From positions 1-34,284 of the forward strand of contig JAODMX010000349.1 of NCBI GenBank assembly GCA_025464735.1: a stretch of 34,284 nucleotides of DNA, written 5' to 3'. Position numbers and translations under genes: made by a program. The first letter of the stretch is position 1, and every line of letters begins with the position of its first letter. This document shows, piece by piece, positions 17,092 through 25,156 of the stretch. Below the pieces are notes generated by a model. That model was not told the origin of the DNA, ran no database searches, and worked only from the letters and a program-made list of their open reading frames with translations. The stretch is from Frondihabitans sp. (GTDB taxonomy: Bacteria > Actinomycetota > Actinomycetes > Actinomycetales > Microbacteriaceae).

Positions 17092-17220
17092 TTAGTCGCG
17101 GATGGCGGCGACGGCTTCAATTTCAACGAGTTGGTCTTCGGCATGGCGCTCCTTCGCGTCGTGAACCACCACGACGAGTGTCTCAGGCTCGAGAGGCGAA
17201 TCGCGCATCGTCCCGTCCAC
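17092..17220 (-). pseudogene. C-terminal remnant of a RidA (YjgF)-like gene
   Basis: The minus strand reads ETLVVVVHDAKERHAEDQ then LVEIEAVAAIRD and stops at TAA 17094-17092. The L-V-E-I-E-A-V-A-A-I ending is the hallmark C-terminal strand of RidA/YjgF proteins, which deaminate reactive enamines. Only about 40 codons are family-like. The upstream frame continues open but loses resemblance, with no RidA N-terminal motif and no start. I read it as a truncated leftover; no function is expected. Confidence 0.45.
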
Positions 17221-17301
17221 GGGAAACCCGCTGTGCCCGCTACGTGCCTCTCGTTTCGCGTGCGAGTGGGATCCCCGCCGTGCAGCGCGTCCTGCGCGGA
17301 G

Positions 17302-18069
17302 TTAGCGCATCGGGCCGTCGTCAGGCCCGGGTTTTGGATCCTTCGCTGACCGGAGCGCATTGAGCTGGCTTTCGATCACGGGGCGCAGCCGGGCGGAGCT
17401 GAGACCAAGCGCCTCGAGGTCAGCTTTGGCCGGGCCCTCGGCGGCAGCGGACAGGAGTAGATGTTCCGTCCCGATGTAGTTGTGGACGTAGTGAAGGGCG
17501 ATGTCGAGGGAGTGGGCGATCAGATTCTTCGCGTCTGTGCCGAACGGGAGGGAGCCTGCCTGCTCCGGGGTCGCCGTCGGTTCGACCGGGACGAGAGGAG
17601 GCAGTCGCAGTGCGGCGAACATGTTCTCATCGGTGACACCGAGGGCGTGAACAGCCCGGGCGGCGACACCTTCCGGCTCACTCAGCAGTGCGCCGACGAT
17701 GTGGCGAGGCTCCGTCTCTGTGGCGTGCTCGTCGCCGGCAGCAAGCCGACGAGCGACGACCAGAGCGTTGCGTGCTCGCGGGGCGAACCGCTCGAACATC
17801 CTGCCGCCAGGGACGAGTTCGGTCGACCGCGCGACGAACCGTTGCTGAGCAGCTTGCTTCGACACCCCCATGTTCTCGCCGATCTGGCTCCAGGAGGCGC
17901 CGGAGCGGCGGGCTTGGTCGACGAAGTAGCCGATCAATGCATCCGCTTGATCCTCGATGCGGCCCGAGACCCGGATCGCGTCGGACAAAGAATCGAGAGC
18001 GTCGCCGTCAGGATGGATCGCGCGGACGAACGTGATCAGAGTGTCTAGTGAAATCGGGAAATCATTCAT
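17302..18069 (-). CDS. Clp N-terminal-domain protein with helix-turn-helix-like N-terminus
   Basis: The 255-residue protein has a sigma/HTH-like helix pair near residues 58-79 (SWSQIGENMGVSKQAAQQRF), then a Clp-N (Clp R) repeat domain: first repeat RFAPRARNALVVARRLA...PRHIVGALLSEPEG (95-134), second repeat FGTDAKNLIAHSLDIAL...GTEHLLLSAAAEG (176-212). It lacks the AAA+ ATPase domains of ClpC/ClpA. Such stand-alone Clp-N proteins occur in actinobacteria and may act as adaptors, substrate-binding proteins or DNA-binding regulators. The start is ATG at 18069 with no obvious ribosome site. The HTH assignment is by pattern only. Confidence 0.88.
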   Translation of the reverse strand: MNDFPISLDTLITFVRAIHPDGDALDSLSDAIRVSGRIEDQADALIGYFVDQARRSGASWSQIGENMGVSKQAAQQRFVARSTELVPGGRMFERFAPRARNALVVARRLAAGDEHATETEPRHIVGALLSEPEGVAARAVHALGVTDENMFAALRLPPLVPVEPTATPEQAGSLPFGTDAKNLIAHSLDIALHYVHNYIGTEHLLLSAAAEGPAKADLEALGLSSARLRPVIESQLNALRSAKDPKPGPDDGPMR

Positions 18070-18191
18070 GCGTCAAGCGCAGGTTGACGAACTCGCATCG
18101 TCAACAACAAATTGACGATCTGACCGTCGGATCCGTGGCACTCCGTCGGGCTTGTGGGCCTGGGTGCTCACGAGTTCACCGTACTCACGCG

Positions 18192-19016
18192 CTAGGCCGT
18201 CGAGGGCGCGGTGGCGAAGATCGGCCACCCGATCTCGGTTCGCCAGGCGGTCGCCTCGGCGGTGTCGTGCGGGCCGACAAGGTAGTACTCCCGAACGGGC
18301 CCGTCGACGGCAAGCGAGTGCTCGGTCACGTACGCCCCCAGTGCTCCGTATGCCCGGTCGATGTCGTCGTGCGCTCCGGTGTGAATCGTGGTGGCCAGCT
18401 CGACAGCCGGAATCGCCGTGGACACGACTCGGCCCGTTGGCTTCACGACGGACTCGCTCGGGAGGAAGACCGTCGCCTGGCCGTACTCGTTCTCGAGCAG
18501 TTCGTTCGAGTAGACGCCGCCAGCGGGGCTTGAGATCTCGATGCCCTGAGCGGACATCGTCGCGTACAACTCGCCGAGCGCGCCTTGATACCAGGTCGAC
18601 GCATCGTGGATGTGGATTACCTCGGAGATCGCAGCTGTGTGCGTCGCCGGAACGGTGCGGTGGGTGATATCGGCTGTGCTGGCCGACTCGAGTAGGTCTC
18701 TGAGGGATGCTACGGCGTCCTGGGTGCGAGCCAGATCGTGTTCGAGGCGGAGCAGGTGGGAAGCGATGAGGTCGTTCCTCTTCCCGACATCGGGTGCGTT
18801 CAGAACGGCGCGAATGAGGTCGAGGGGCATGTCGAGATTCCGGAAGCGGCGGATCACCTGAGCGGTCGGAATTTGCTCGACCTGGTAGCGGCGATAGCCG
18901 CTGTGCTGGTCGATCTCGAACGGTTCGAGCAACCCCGACTCGTGGTAGTTCCGCAGTGTCTTGACGCTCAATTGCGTCGCGCGTGCGAAGTCGCCGATCG
19001 ACAGAAATCCGGACAT
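18192..19016 (-). CDS. MerR-family regulator with GyrI-like effector domain
   Basis: The 274-residue protein has an N-terminal MerR winged helix (FLSIGDFARATQLSVKTLRN, then the SGYRRY wing near residue 39), a dimerisation coiled coil (about 75-115), and a C-terminal GyrI/BmrR-like ligand-binding domain (about 120-270). BmrR/TipA-type regulators bind amphipathic or cationic compounds and activate the neighbouring gene by twisting an over-long promoter spacer. The start ATG at 19016 gives the canonical N-terminus; the longer open frame is not coding in style. It is divergent from a SnoaL-like gene. Confidence 0.92.
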   Translation of the reverse strand: MSGFLSIGDFARATQLSVKTLRNYHESGLLEPFEIDQHSGYRRYQVEQIPTAQVIRRFRNLDMPLDLIRAVLNAPDVGKRNDLIASHLLRLEHDLARTQDAVASLRDLLESASTADITHRTVPATHTAAISEVIHIHDASTWYQGALGELYATMSAQGIEISSPAGGVYSNELLENEYGQATVFLPSESVVKPTGRVVSTAIPAVELATTIHTGAHDDIDRAYGALGAYVTEHSLAVDGPVREYYLVGPHDTAEATAWRTEIGWPIFATAPSTA

Positions 19017-19026
19017 ACAGCCCAGT

Positions 19027-19055
19027 GTGGACTCTCCTCCCACGGGAGAGTCCAC
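19027..19055. promoter_or_regulatory. Perfect 11-bp inverted repeat between MerR and SnoaL-like genes
   Basis: GTGGACTCTCC and GGAGAGTCCAC form perfect arms separated by seven bases, 11 bases from the MerR start codon. It could be the MerR operator or a leader hairpin. A weaker CCCT/AGGG dyad follows a TTGACC box at 19069-19074 and might be the activated promoter of the SnoaL-like gene. Confidence 0.6.
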
Positions 19056-19148
19056 AGGCGTCGGATCCTTGACCCTCCCCTTAGGGCAGCATCGAGACTC
19101 GAGGCACACCGGGCACACAGCCCACCGATCGACAAGGAGAACCACACC

Positions 19149-19508
19149 ATGTCCACAGAACTCAGCGGCGTGGTCGCCGAGAACATCCAGGCCATCAACC
19201 TGCATGACCTAGATGCGTTCATGGCGACCTTCGCTACCGACGCATACGTCAATGACAACCGGCGCCAGATCAACGGAACCCGCGCGATCCTGCGCTGGGC
19301 CGAAAAGGAGATCTTCGGCGACAACGTCACCGTCGATCCGGTCGAGGTCACCGATCACTATGGCGAGACCATCATCACCGGCCGCTGGGATGGCACCTAC
19401 GACAAGACCAACATTCCTGACGAGCTCATCATGGCGAGCTACTACGGCGTCGACGACGGAAAGATCGTCAGCCTGACCATCATCAACAATCAAGCATCGG
19501 ACTACTAG
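19149..19508 (+). CDS. SnoaL-like / NTF2-family protein
   Basis: The 119-residue protein shows the cone-shaped NTF2-like pattern: an N-terminal helix with INLHDLDAFMATFATDAYVND, a GTRAILRWAEKEIF helix, and beta strands ETIITGRWDGTY and KIVSLTIINNQ. Members are polyketide cyclases, isomerases, or ligand-binding proteins of unknown use. ATG at 19149 is preceded by AAGGAG about nine bases upstream. It is divergent from a MerR/GyrI-type regulator and is its likely target. No polyketide genes are nearby, so a cyclase role is not supported. Confidence 0.88.
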   Translation: MSTELSGVVAENIQAINLHDLDAFMATFATDAYVNDNRRQINGTRAILRWAEKEIFGDNVTVDPVEVTDHYGETIITGRWDGTYDKTNIPDELIMASYYGVDDGKIVSLTIINNQASDY

Positions 19509-19568
19509 GCGACACTCTCATCGGAGCTAAGGCGAACGAGGAAGTCTGCACGACTCCGACTCATCGGT

Positions 19569-19586
19569 CCTCGCACCGGGGCGAGG
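19569..19586. terminator. Possible hairpin between convergent genes
   Basis: CCTCGC-N6-GCGAGG lies between the SnoaL-like stop and the end of the nitrilase gene. The stem is only six base pairs and there is no T-tract, so the call is weak. Confidence 0.3.
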
Positions 19587-19669
19587 CTCGATAGGGACAA
19601 GGAATGCTCGGTCAGCGCAGTCGAGGTGAAGGCCGACTACATGGCCGGAGCGTTGATCGGGCGATGACG

Positions 19670-20560
19670 TCAACGCGGCCCAGCCGGATCTTCGTTGTGC
19701 GCCAGCCAATCGGGTGCCACCGGGCTGGCCCCTCCAAACATAGGGAACGGCGTCTCGGGCATGTGTGCCAGTTGGTTCCACGGTCGGTTGAGGCCATGCG
19801 AGCCGAATTGGCGTGCCGTCGTCACGCGGTCGAGGTCGAGGACGCCGATGAGAATTTCTTCGCCGGGGCCCGCTTGTTGCATGACGGTGCCTTCAGGATC
19901 GACGATTGCGCTAATGCCGACGCCGACGGGGTCAGCGGTGTTCAGGTTCACGACGAATACCTGATTGGTGAAGCCGTTGGCACGGGACATGACGAGTTCC
20001 ATGTCGCGGTCTCGGGTGGTGGTGAGGGTGGGTTGGATGATGACGTCAGCGCCGAGCCAGGCGAGCTGGCGGCTGACTTCGGGGAAGCTTCCGTCATAGC
20101 AGATCGCGAGTCCCATTCGGCCGATGTCAGGGATGTCGAACGTCACGAATTCGGAACCTGCCTTCGTTGTTTCGTAGGGAGTCCACGGAAACATTTTGCG
20201 GTAGCGGGCGACGATGTGCCCTTCGGGGTCGATGGCGATGGCGGTGTTGTAGAGGTGACCGTCATCGGCGGCTTCGATGAGTGAGCCGGGGACCATCCAG
20301 ACGTGGAGGTCACGGGCGAGGGCGCTGAGTTTGTCGCTGATAGGGCCGGGTACGGGTTCGGCTGCGCGTGCCTCATAGTCGGGGTCGGAGGCGAGGAGCC
20401 TGTCGGGCGCGGTCAGGAGCAGCTCAGGGGCGACCAGAAGGTCGACGTGGGGAAATAAGGCCATGGTGTTCCTGGCCTGCTCTTCGAATTTAGTCCAGGT
20501 GGCGGCCGTGTCTTGGGGGACTGGTGCTGTCTGGATGGCGGCGATGGTCAGGATGCGCAT
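19670..20560 (-). CDS. Carbon-nitrogen hydrolase (nitrilase superfamily)
   Basis: The 296-residue protein has the Glu-Lys-Cys triad in family context: Glu46 in APELLL, Lys122 in YRKMFPW, and Cys154 in ICYDGSFPE. The fourth Glu before the Lys loop is not obvious. The sequence fits an aliphatic amidase or N-carbamoyl-type branch more than a true nitrilase, judged by C-Y-D-G-x-F-P-E. It hydrolyses an amide or nitrile, releasing ammonia. ATG at 20560 is four bases from the permease stop, so it is co-transcribed with the APC transporter, which probably brings in the substrate. The TetR protein at 22264 likely controls both. Confidence 0.93.
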   Translation of the reverse strand: MRILTIAAIQTAPVPQDTAATWTKFEEQARNTMALFPHVDLLVAPELLLTAPDRLLASDPDYEARAAEPVPGPISDKLSALARDLHVWMVPGSLIEAADDGHLYNTAIAIDPEGHIVARYRKMFPWTPYETTKAGSEFVTFDIPDIGRMGLAICYDGSFPEVSRQLAWLGADVIIQPTLTTTRDRDMELVMSRANGFTNQVFVVNLNTADPVGVGISAIVDPEGTVMQQAGPGEEILIGVLDLDRVTTARQFGSHGLNRPWNQLAHMPETPFPMFGGASPVAPDWLAHNEDPAGPR

Positions 20561-20563
20561 GGT

Positions 20564-22153
20564 CTATTCGCTTTCGGTGAGGGTCGTGGCGACGGGGGTC
20601 GCGGTTCGGATTTCGAGATCTTCGGTGACGACGGTCTGGAGCGGCGGGCTGCTGGTGTTGCCGCGAGGGAGGGTGGTCTGCCGGAAGAACTCGGGCAGGA
20701 GTGGCCGGATCGCTACGACGGCCAGGAGTCCAAGTGCGAGCGAGCCGATGCCGATCCAGAACACCGTTCCGATGCCGAGCCAGGAGGAGTTGGTATAGGA
20801 GGGACTGATGGTTTGGGTGGCGCTGATGATGAGGGCAGCGAGCATCATGATCGCTCCGAGTCCCGGCAGCAGTCCCCGGATGATGAACGTGCGAACCGAC
20901 CGGAAGTCTCGCCGGAAGTAGACCACGCACGCGATCGCGGTGGCACCGTAATAGGTGGCGATGAGGAGCCCGATGGCGAGAATCGCGTCGCCGATGAAAT
21001 CCTTTGAGATGGCGGTAAGCGCGAGAAGGACTGCGATACTGAGCCCGCCACACCAGAATGTCGCGACGATGGGGGTGCGCCAGGTGGGGTGGACGCGCTG
21101 CAGGGCTGCGGGGAGTGCTCTGAACACGCTCATGCTCAGCCATTGACGGGGCGTGCTGACGGTCACCGTCAGCATTGCGGCGAGGGCCGAGAGCCCGACC
21201 GCCAACACGACGACTTTGCCGAAGAAGGGGCCTGTTGCTCCGGGCGCCAGCGCGGAAAGGACGTCTCCCACGACTGCGGGATCCTCGATGCCGTGCTTGC
21301 CGAGGCCCGCGTAGGACAGGGCAGCGAATGAGGAGGTGCCGTAGCAAGCGAGCAGGATGATTGTGGATAAAACCGCGGCACGCCCGGGGGTTCGAGAGCT
21401 GTCGGATGTTTCCTCGTTAACCGAGATCAAGGCGTCCCAGCCCCAGTAGATGAAAAGGCACAGTAAGACGCCCTGGGTCATCCCGGTCAGGTCACCGGAC
21501 GCGAATGGGTTGAGCCAGGCGATGCTCGGAGTCTCGGCCCCTGGCAGCGCCGTCCCATTTGCCGCGTGAATGAACGAGCCGAGGCAGAACCCTCCGATTG
21601 CGACAATCTGCAGGGCGATGAGGGAGTACTGCAGCAAAGCGGCCACTTCGATACCGCGCGCGGCGATCAGGGTGCTGAAAGCGATGAGACCGCAGCCGAT
21701 GACCGAGACCGCGACTCCGTTGCCTGCGAGGCTTGTCAGGCCGAAGAAGTCGAGGAGATAGGTGGTGGCGACCTGGGCGAGGGCCGCCATCGCGATGAAG
21801 GTTGCGATCTGTGGAACCCAGCCGCCCAGGAACCATCCGGCGGAAGGACCGAAGCTCCGGGACGTCCAGACGAAGGTACCGCCGCAATCGGGCATCTCCT
21901 TGTTGAGGTCTCGGAAGGCGAAGGCGGTCAAAAGGATCGGGACGAACCCGAGGAGGAATGCCGCCGGGGTGTACTTGCCCACCGCGACCACGACAAAACC
22001 GAGCGTGACAGCGAGGCTGTAGGCGGGCGCCACGGCCGCAAGCCCCAGCGCCATCGAGCGAGCCAAGCCCAACGAGTTGCCGCGCAGTCCCTTGTCGTTG
22101 TGTAGATCCGGCGGCCGAAAGTCGAAGGTGGTCCTTGCATCGTTCGCGGTCAT
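20564..22153 (-). CDS. APC-family amino acid/amine permease
   Basis: The 529-residue protein has about twelve hydrophobic segments and the APC first-helix signature (SMALGLAAVAPAYSLAVTLG), then the conserved CGGTFVWTSRSFGPSAGWFLGG region. The C-terminal ~45 residues are hydrophilic and probably cytoplasmic. It is a secondary transporter for an amino acid, amine or amide-like compound. The start ATG at 22153 lies 28 bases from a palindromic operator. The nitrilase-family hydrolase follows directly, so uptake plus deamidation of a nitrogen source is the most economical role (inference). Confidence 0.93.
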   Translation of the reverse strand: MTANDARTTFDFRPPDLHNDKGLRGNSLGLARSMALGLAAVAPAYSLAVTLGFVVVAVGKYTPAAFLLGFVPILLTAFAFRDLNKEMPDCGGTFVWTSRSFGPSAGWFLGGWVPQIATFIAMAALAQVATTYLLDFFGLTSLAGNGVAVSVIGCGLIAFSTLIAARGIEVAALLQYSLIALQIVAIGGFCLGSFIHAANGTALPGAETPSIAWLNPFASGDLTGMTQGVLLCLFIYWGWDALISVNEETSDSSRTPGRAAVLSTIILLACYGTSSFAALSYAGLGKHGIEDPAVVGDVLSALAPGATGPFFGKVVVLAVGLSALAAMLTVTVSTPRQWLSMSVFRALPAALQRVHPTWRTPIVATFWCGGLSIAVLLALTAISKDFIGDAILAIGLLIATYYGATAIACVVYFRRDFRSVRTFIIRGLLPGLGAIMMLAALIISATQTISPSYTNSSWLGIGTVFWIGIGSLALGLLAVVAIRPLLPEFFRQTTLPRGNTSSPPLQTVVTEDLEIRTATPVATTLTESE

Positions 22154-22180
22154 CGTGTCGCCCTTCGAGAGTGCGGATTA

Positions 22181-22197
22181 TTTGAACGCTATTCAAA
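22181..22197. promoter_or_regulatory. Palindromic TetR-type operator
   Basis: TTTGAACGCTATTCAAA has perfect 6-bp arms around five bases. It lies in an AT-rich stretch between the divergent permease (start 22153) and TetR gene, in the position expected for a site controlling both. Confidence 0.75.
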
Positions 22198-22263
22198 CTA
22201 TTTAAGATGGTGACGTCTAAGAGGCGGGGCAGAGAAAGGTCCGGCGTGAGGGAAGATGGGGGA

Positions 22264-22872
22264 ATGGGCCGCACGAACCGACAGTCCGAGCGACGCACGC
22301 ATCTCCTCCTTGCGGCACGGCGTGTAGCAGTTCGTGACGGCGCCATGGGGACGACGCTTCGGGCGATTGCGAGCGACGCGGGAATGCAGCCCAATGCAGT
22401 GCTCTACTACTTCGACAGTCTCAATGGCGTGATTCGCGACCTGGTCAGAGTCGTCACCGACGAATTCGTCGCACGCATCGAGGCCGATGTCGCGGCGCAG
22501 GAACCTGCTTCGGACCGAATGTTGTCGGCTGCCATCCGCGCTGGGCTCACCGACGGTGTTGACGACGACCTTTCCGCGATCTTGTACGAGTTCTGGCCGA
22601 TGAGCCTTCACGATCCCGAGATCAACGCTGTCAATCGTGTGCTCTCGGATCGGCAAATTGAGATTTATAAACACATTCTCGACGCGGGCAGCGCGAAGAG
22701 GATTTTCCGCCCCACACTTCCAACTGGCGAGCTCGCCGAGCTGCTCGTAGGCCTCGAGGACGGTCTCGTCATGAGCATTCTCGCCGAAGGCCGCGACCCG
22801 AGCCGCGTCTTCAACTCCGTCCGGCGAACAGCCGAACTGCTGGTCCAAGCTCCTCTGCCGACTCTGGATTAA
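22264..22872 (+). CDS. TetR-family regulator of the permease/nitrilase operon
   Basis: About 202 residues, with a TetR DNA-binding domain (RRTHLLLAARRVAVRDGAMG then TLRAIASDAGMQPNAVLYYF) and a C-terminal helical domain resembling BetI-type TetR_C. I chose ATG at 22264 because it gives the usual short arm before the first helix. A start at 22207 would add a 19-residue Arg/Gly-rich extension. It is divergent from the APC permease and probably senses an amine-like ligand (inference from BetI resemblance). Confidence 0.88.
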   Translation: MGRTNRQSERRTHLLLAARRVAVRDGAMGTTLRAIASDAGMQPNAVLYYFDSLNGVIRDLVRVVTDEFVARIEADVAAQEPASDRMLSAAIRAGLTDGVDDDLSAILYEFWPMSLHDPEINAVNRVLSDRQIEIYKHILDAGSAKRIFRPTLPTGELAELLVGLEDGLVMSILAEGRDPSRVFNSVRRTAELLVQAPLPTLD

Positions 22873-23407
22873 ATTCCTCATCTCGTCGAGTGTCGGCGAG
22901 GGACGGACTGCTCTTCCGAACGCTGCAGTGCGTCTTCCTGTGGCGAGATGGGCTCGACGCCCTCGGGGTTTCACCGTGCCCACGGCCGGGGCACTCAAGC
23001 ACAGGGCGCCGCTCTCGGAACGAAGACAGATGGCTTCGTGGTGAGGTGAATATTTTTGCGATTCACGAAGCGGACCCCGTGGTCCGACCCTCTGAGTGTG
23101 GATCGCAGTGACAGCTGGCGGTGGCGCCTACTGATGCTGGCGGAGACCTGTGGAGAGTCTCCTGGTCTCTTCTGGCCCGCTCCTGGCCGTTCCGGGAGGC
23201 CTTGCTCTGCGGGTTCGGTGGATGCTGCCCAAAGCGGGAGCATCGAACGCGCGCCTGCCCGGGCGCCTTATGCGCCGTCGTACTTAGGACCTGATCGGCG
23301 AGATTCCCCTTCCGGCTGACGGCTGGCCATCGAGGCGATCCATCGAGAGCGTTTGGCGTCAAATTCTCGAAGGTCGCATTTCTCGGGAAGCGGGTCACGA
23401 GGTCGCC
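22873..23407. other. Over 500 bases without an intact gene
   Basis: Nothing with a credible start was found. A hairpin-forming repeat GTGAAT (23046-23051) / ATTCAC (23061-23066), flanked by CTTCGTG / CACGAAG, lies in a local AT-rich patch. From 23288 the frame of the next gene is open and coding-like but has no start codon; see 23408-23665. Confidence 0.45.
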
Positions 23408-23665
23408 GTGCCCTGGGTCGAAGGGTTGGCAGGGAACGGATCGCCGAAGGATGTCGTGATCCTCACTGGTCTGCAGTACCTCTGCGGTCTGGACATGACC
23501 CACGACGACGACCTGGACCTCGTGCACCATGGAGCGCCCGGCTCTTACGTCCTGCCCGATGACGAAGTCCGGCGACGCTTCACTGTGTGGCTGAAGTATT
23601 GCTCCGAGCACGACGCGGATCTGATTGCATGGCTGCAAACGCGACTTGCAAATCGATCTGGCTAG
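23408..23665 (+). CDS. Hypothetical protein, probably 5'-damaged
   Basis: The annotated part begins at GTG 23408 and encodes 85 residues, acidic in the centre (MTHDDDLDLVHHG) with a C-terminal helix (FTVWLKYCSEHDADLIAWLQ). In the same frame, codons from 23288 read like protein (DLIGEIPLPADGWPS, then SIESVWRQILEGRISREAG) but contain no ATG, GTG or TTG. An in-frame ATG at 23270 is separated from them by a TAG at 23285-23287. Either a longer gene was cut by a nonsense change or the short form is real. I do not recognise the family. Confidence 0.55.
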   Translation: MPWVEGLAGNGSPKDVVILTGLQYLCGLDMTHDDDLDLVHHGAPGSYVLPDDEVRRRFTVWLKYCSEHDADLIAWLQTRLANRSG

Positions 23666-23707
23666 CAACGACTTACTTTCGCCTCGCTCTTCGGGCACGA
23701 TGAGGTC

Positions 23708-24070
23708 GTGACAACATCAGATGTGCCAGTCTTAACGATCACTCTTTGGCGGCCAGCCGGCCCCGAAGAGATGGAGCTCGTCCGCCAGACGGGGTCAACC
23801 AGATGGCCACCGCGGCTTCCCGATCAACCGATCTTTTATCCCGTTCTCAACGAGGATTACGCCACGAAGATTGCCCGGGACTGGAACGTAAAAGCTTCGG
23901 GGGTGGGTTACGTGACTCGTTTCGATGTCGCGAAGTCATTCCTCGACAGGTACGACGTCCAGCAGGTCGGCGGACGCACCATTCTTGAGTACTGGATTCC
24001 TGCGGAGGATCTCAACGAACTGAACGACAACATCGTCGGCCTAATCGAAGAAGTGGCCGTTTTCCGCTGA
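23708..24070 (+). CDS. Small protein of the 'ADP-ribosylation/crystallin J1' annotation group
   Basis: The 120-residue protein reads like a conserved bacterial family often annotated with this name: a first strand TITLWRPAGPEEMELV, the block RLPDQPIFYPVLNEDYA, the core ARDWNVKASGVGYVTRF, and LEYWIPAEDLNELN near the end. The inherited name is not evidence of ADP-ribosylation; the molecular role is unknown. The start is GTG at 23708 with a weak GATGAGG upstream. It is convergent with the P-loop gene. Confidence 0.78.
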   Translation: MTTSDVPVLTITLWRPAGPEEMELVRQTGSTRWPPRLPDQPIFYPVLNEDYATKIARDWNVKASGVGYVTRFDVAKSFLDRYDVQQVGGRTILEYWIPAEDLNELNDNIVGLIEEVAVFR

Positions 24071-24126
24071 GACGTAGCGTGCTGGCGGAATTTTTGACGT
24101 TCGTCCGCGCATGACGAGGGGATTTG

Positions 24127-24711
24127 TTATTCGCCCAAATCCGGCATCGATCGCACGTTTCGAAGAAATCTTGACGCGGCTCTTCGACTGGTGAGAGTCA
24201 CAAGCTGGGCGTTCGTTCCGTGGTCGTGAACGAGGTTTTGGATCCGAGGCCGCATGAATTTCCGGTATCCGATGACGTAGCGGACGAATTGCGGAGTGAT
24301 GTGGTCGTAGACACCGTCTCGTTCGTGCTGGACGCCTCGATATCTGAGTCGCCTTTGTATGATGCCGGCCAGACAGACGAGAGGGTGAATGTCGAGGAAG
24401 ATCACGGTGTCCGCGCGCGCGAGGCGTATCGGCAGGGTGTTGGCGTAGTTTCCCTCGATAATCCACCGGTCGGTGCGAAGGAGTTTTTCCTGTTCGTCGG
24501 TGAAGTCCTGGGCCGGGAGCGGGTTCCATTTTGAGTCGTAGTAGATGGAATCCAGGTGCGTCAGCGGGGCGTTTGTTAGCTCGGCCAACTGGTTGGAGAG
24601 AAACGTCTTTCCGGCGCCGCCACAGCCGATCACCGCGATTCGCCCCAGGGCGAGGTTTCGTCGAAAAGGGGCTACGCGCTGGGCGTCGGGTTCGGCATTT
24701 TTCTCTCGCAC
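24127..24711 (-). CDS. P-loop kinase-like protein (topology modulation/FlaR-like family)
   Basis: The 194-residue protein has a Walker A GCGGAGKT (29-36), a LTHLDSIYYDSKWNP segment and RTDRWIIEGNYANTLPIRLARADTVIFLD, the arrangement found in adenylate-kinase-like proteins annotated as DNA topology modulation proteins. It has no demonstrated DNA target; a small-molecule kinase activity is more likely. The start is GTG at 24711, preceded by GGGAGCA. The Gly-rich loop and the hydrophobic VIFLDI strand for Walker B are intact. Confidence 0.85.
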   Translation of the reverse strand: MREKNAEPDAQRVAPFRRNLALGRIAVIGCGGAGKTFLSNQLAELTNAPLTHLDSIYYDSKWNPLPAQDFTDEQEKLLRTDRWIIEGNYANTLPIRLARADTVIFLDIHPLVCLAGIIQRRLRYRGVQHERDGVYDHITPQFVRYVIGYRKFMRPRIQNLVHDHGTNAQLVTLTSRRAASRFLRNVRSMPDLGE

Positions 24712-24916
24712 TGCTCCCGCTCCCTATATCCCGTGGAACCTTCCGGGAAGCCTACGCGGGGGACCCTCAACGGAACGGGCCTACAGGCGAACGTCTACCG
24801 TCTCGCCCGTCGAGTTGCTTTCAGCCCTGCGGGAAGGTGACGTGCATGAGCGGGCTGTGGTCGATCCACTCCTCGATGGGCTCAACTGGCTGCGAGATGT
24901 AGGCGCTGCGGCCCGC

Positions 24917-25090
24917 CCGCTGTCGGCCGTCGACGTTCTTGTTTTCATCTATGCCATCGCGCAAGCCTGGGCGCTCTCGCCAGAAGGGCTTACCGGGCTC
25001 GAACAGGATCCAGCAAACAGCGATCGAGTTGCCGCTCACCGACAGGCGGTCGTCACCGCCGTCGAGCGAATGCTCCGAGGCCCTAGCTGA
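24917..25090 (+). pseudogene. C-terminal remnant of a TetR-family regulator
   Basis: About 57 codons read LSAVDVLVFIYAIAQAWALS, then HRQAVVTAVERMLRG and a TGA stop. They align by eye with the C-terminal end of the intact TetR immediately downstream (ELLSLIQAIATSWATMNPE ... RRAVVAAVKRLL). No HTH or start exists upstream in this frame; bases 24712-24916 show no clear gene. The fragment looks like the tail of a former paralogue or a partial duplication that has diverged. Confidence 0.5.
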
Positions 25091-25127
25091 AAGCAGCGCG
25101 GAAGTCCCGTTCGCTGCCGTCGAGCCA

Positions 25128-25141
25128 ACTGACTAGTCAGT
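25128..25141. promoter_or_regulatory. 14-bp perfect palindrome upstream of TetR gene
   Basis: ACTGACTAGTCAGT lies 15 bases before the TetR start codon, where it could serve for autoregulation. Confidence 0.55.
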
Positions 25142-25156
25142 GATACCGTCCGACGC

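Noticed and set aside
23034..23070. Nested inverted repeats resembling a small regulatory RNA or terminator
   Set aside because: The stem is short and interrupted, with no promoter or gene end adjacent, so no call was made.
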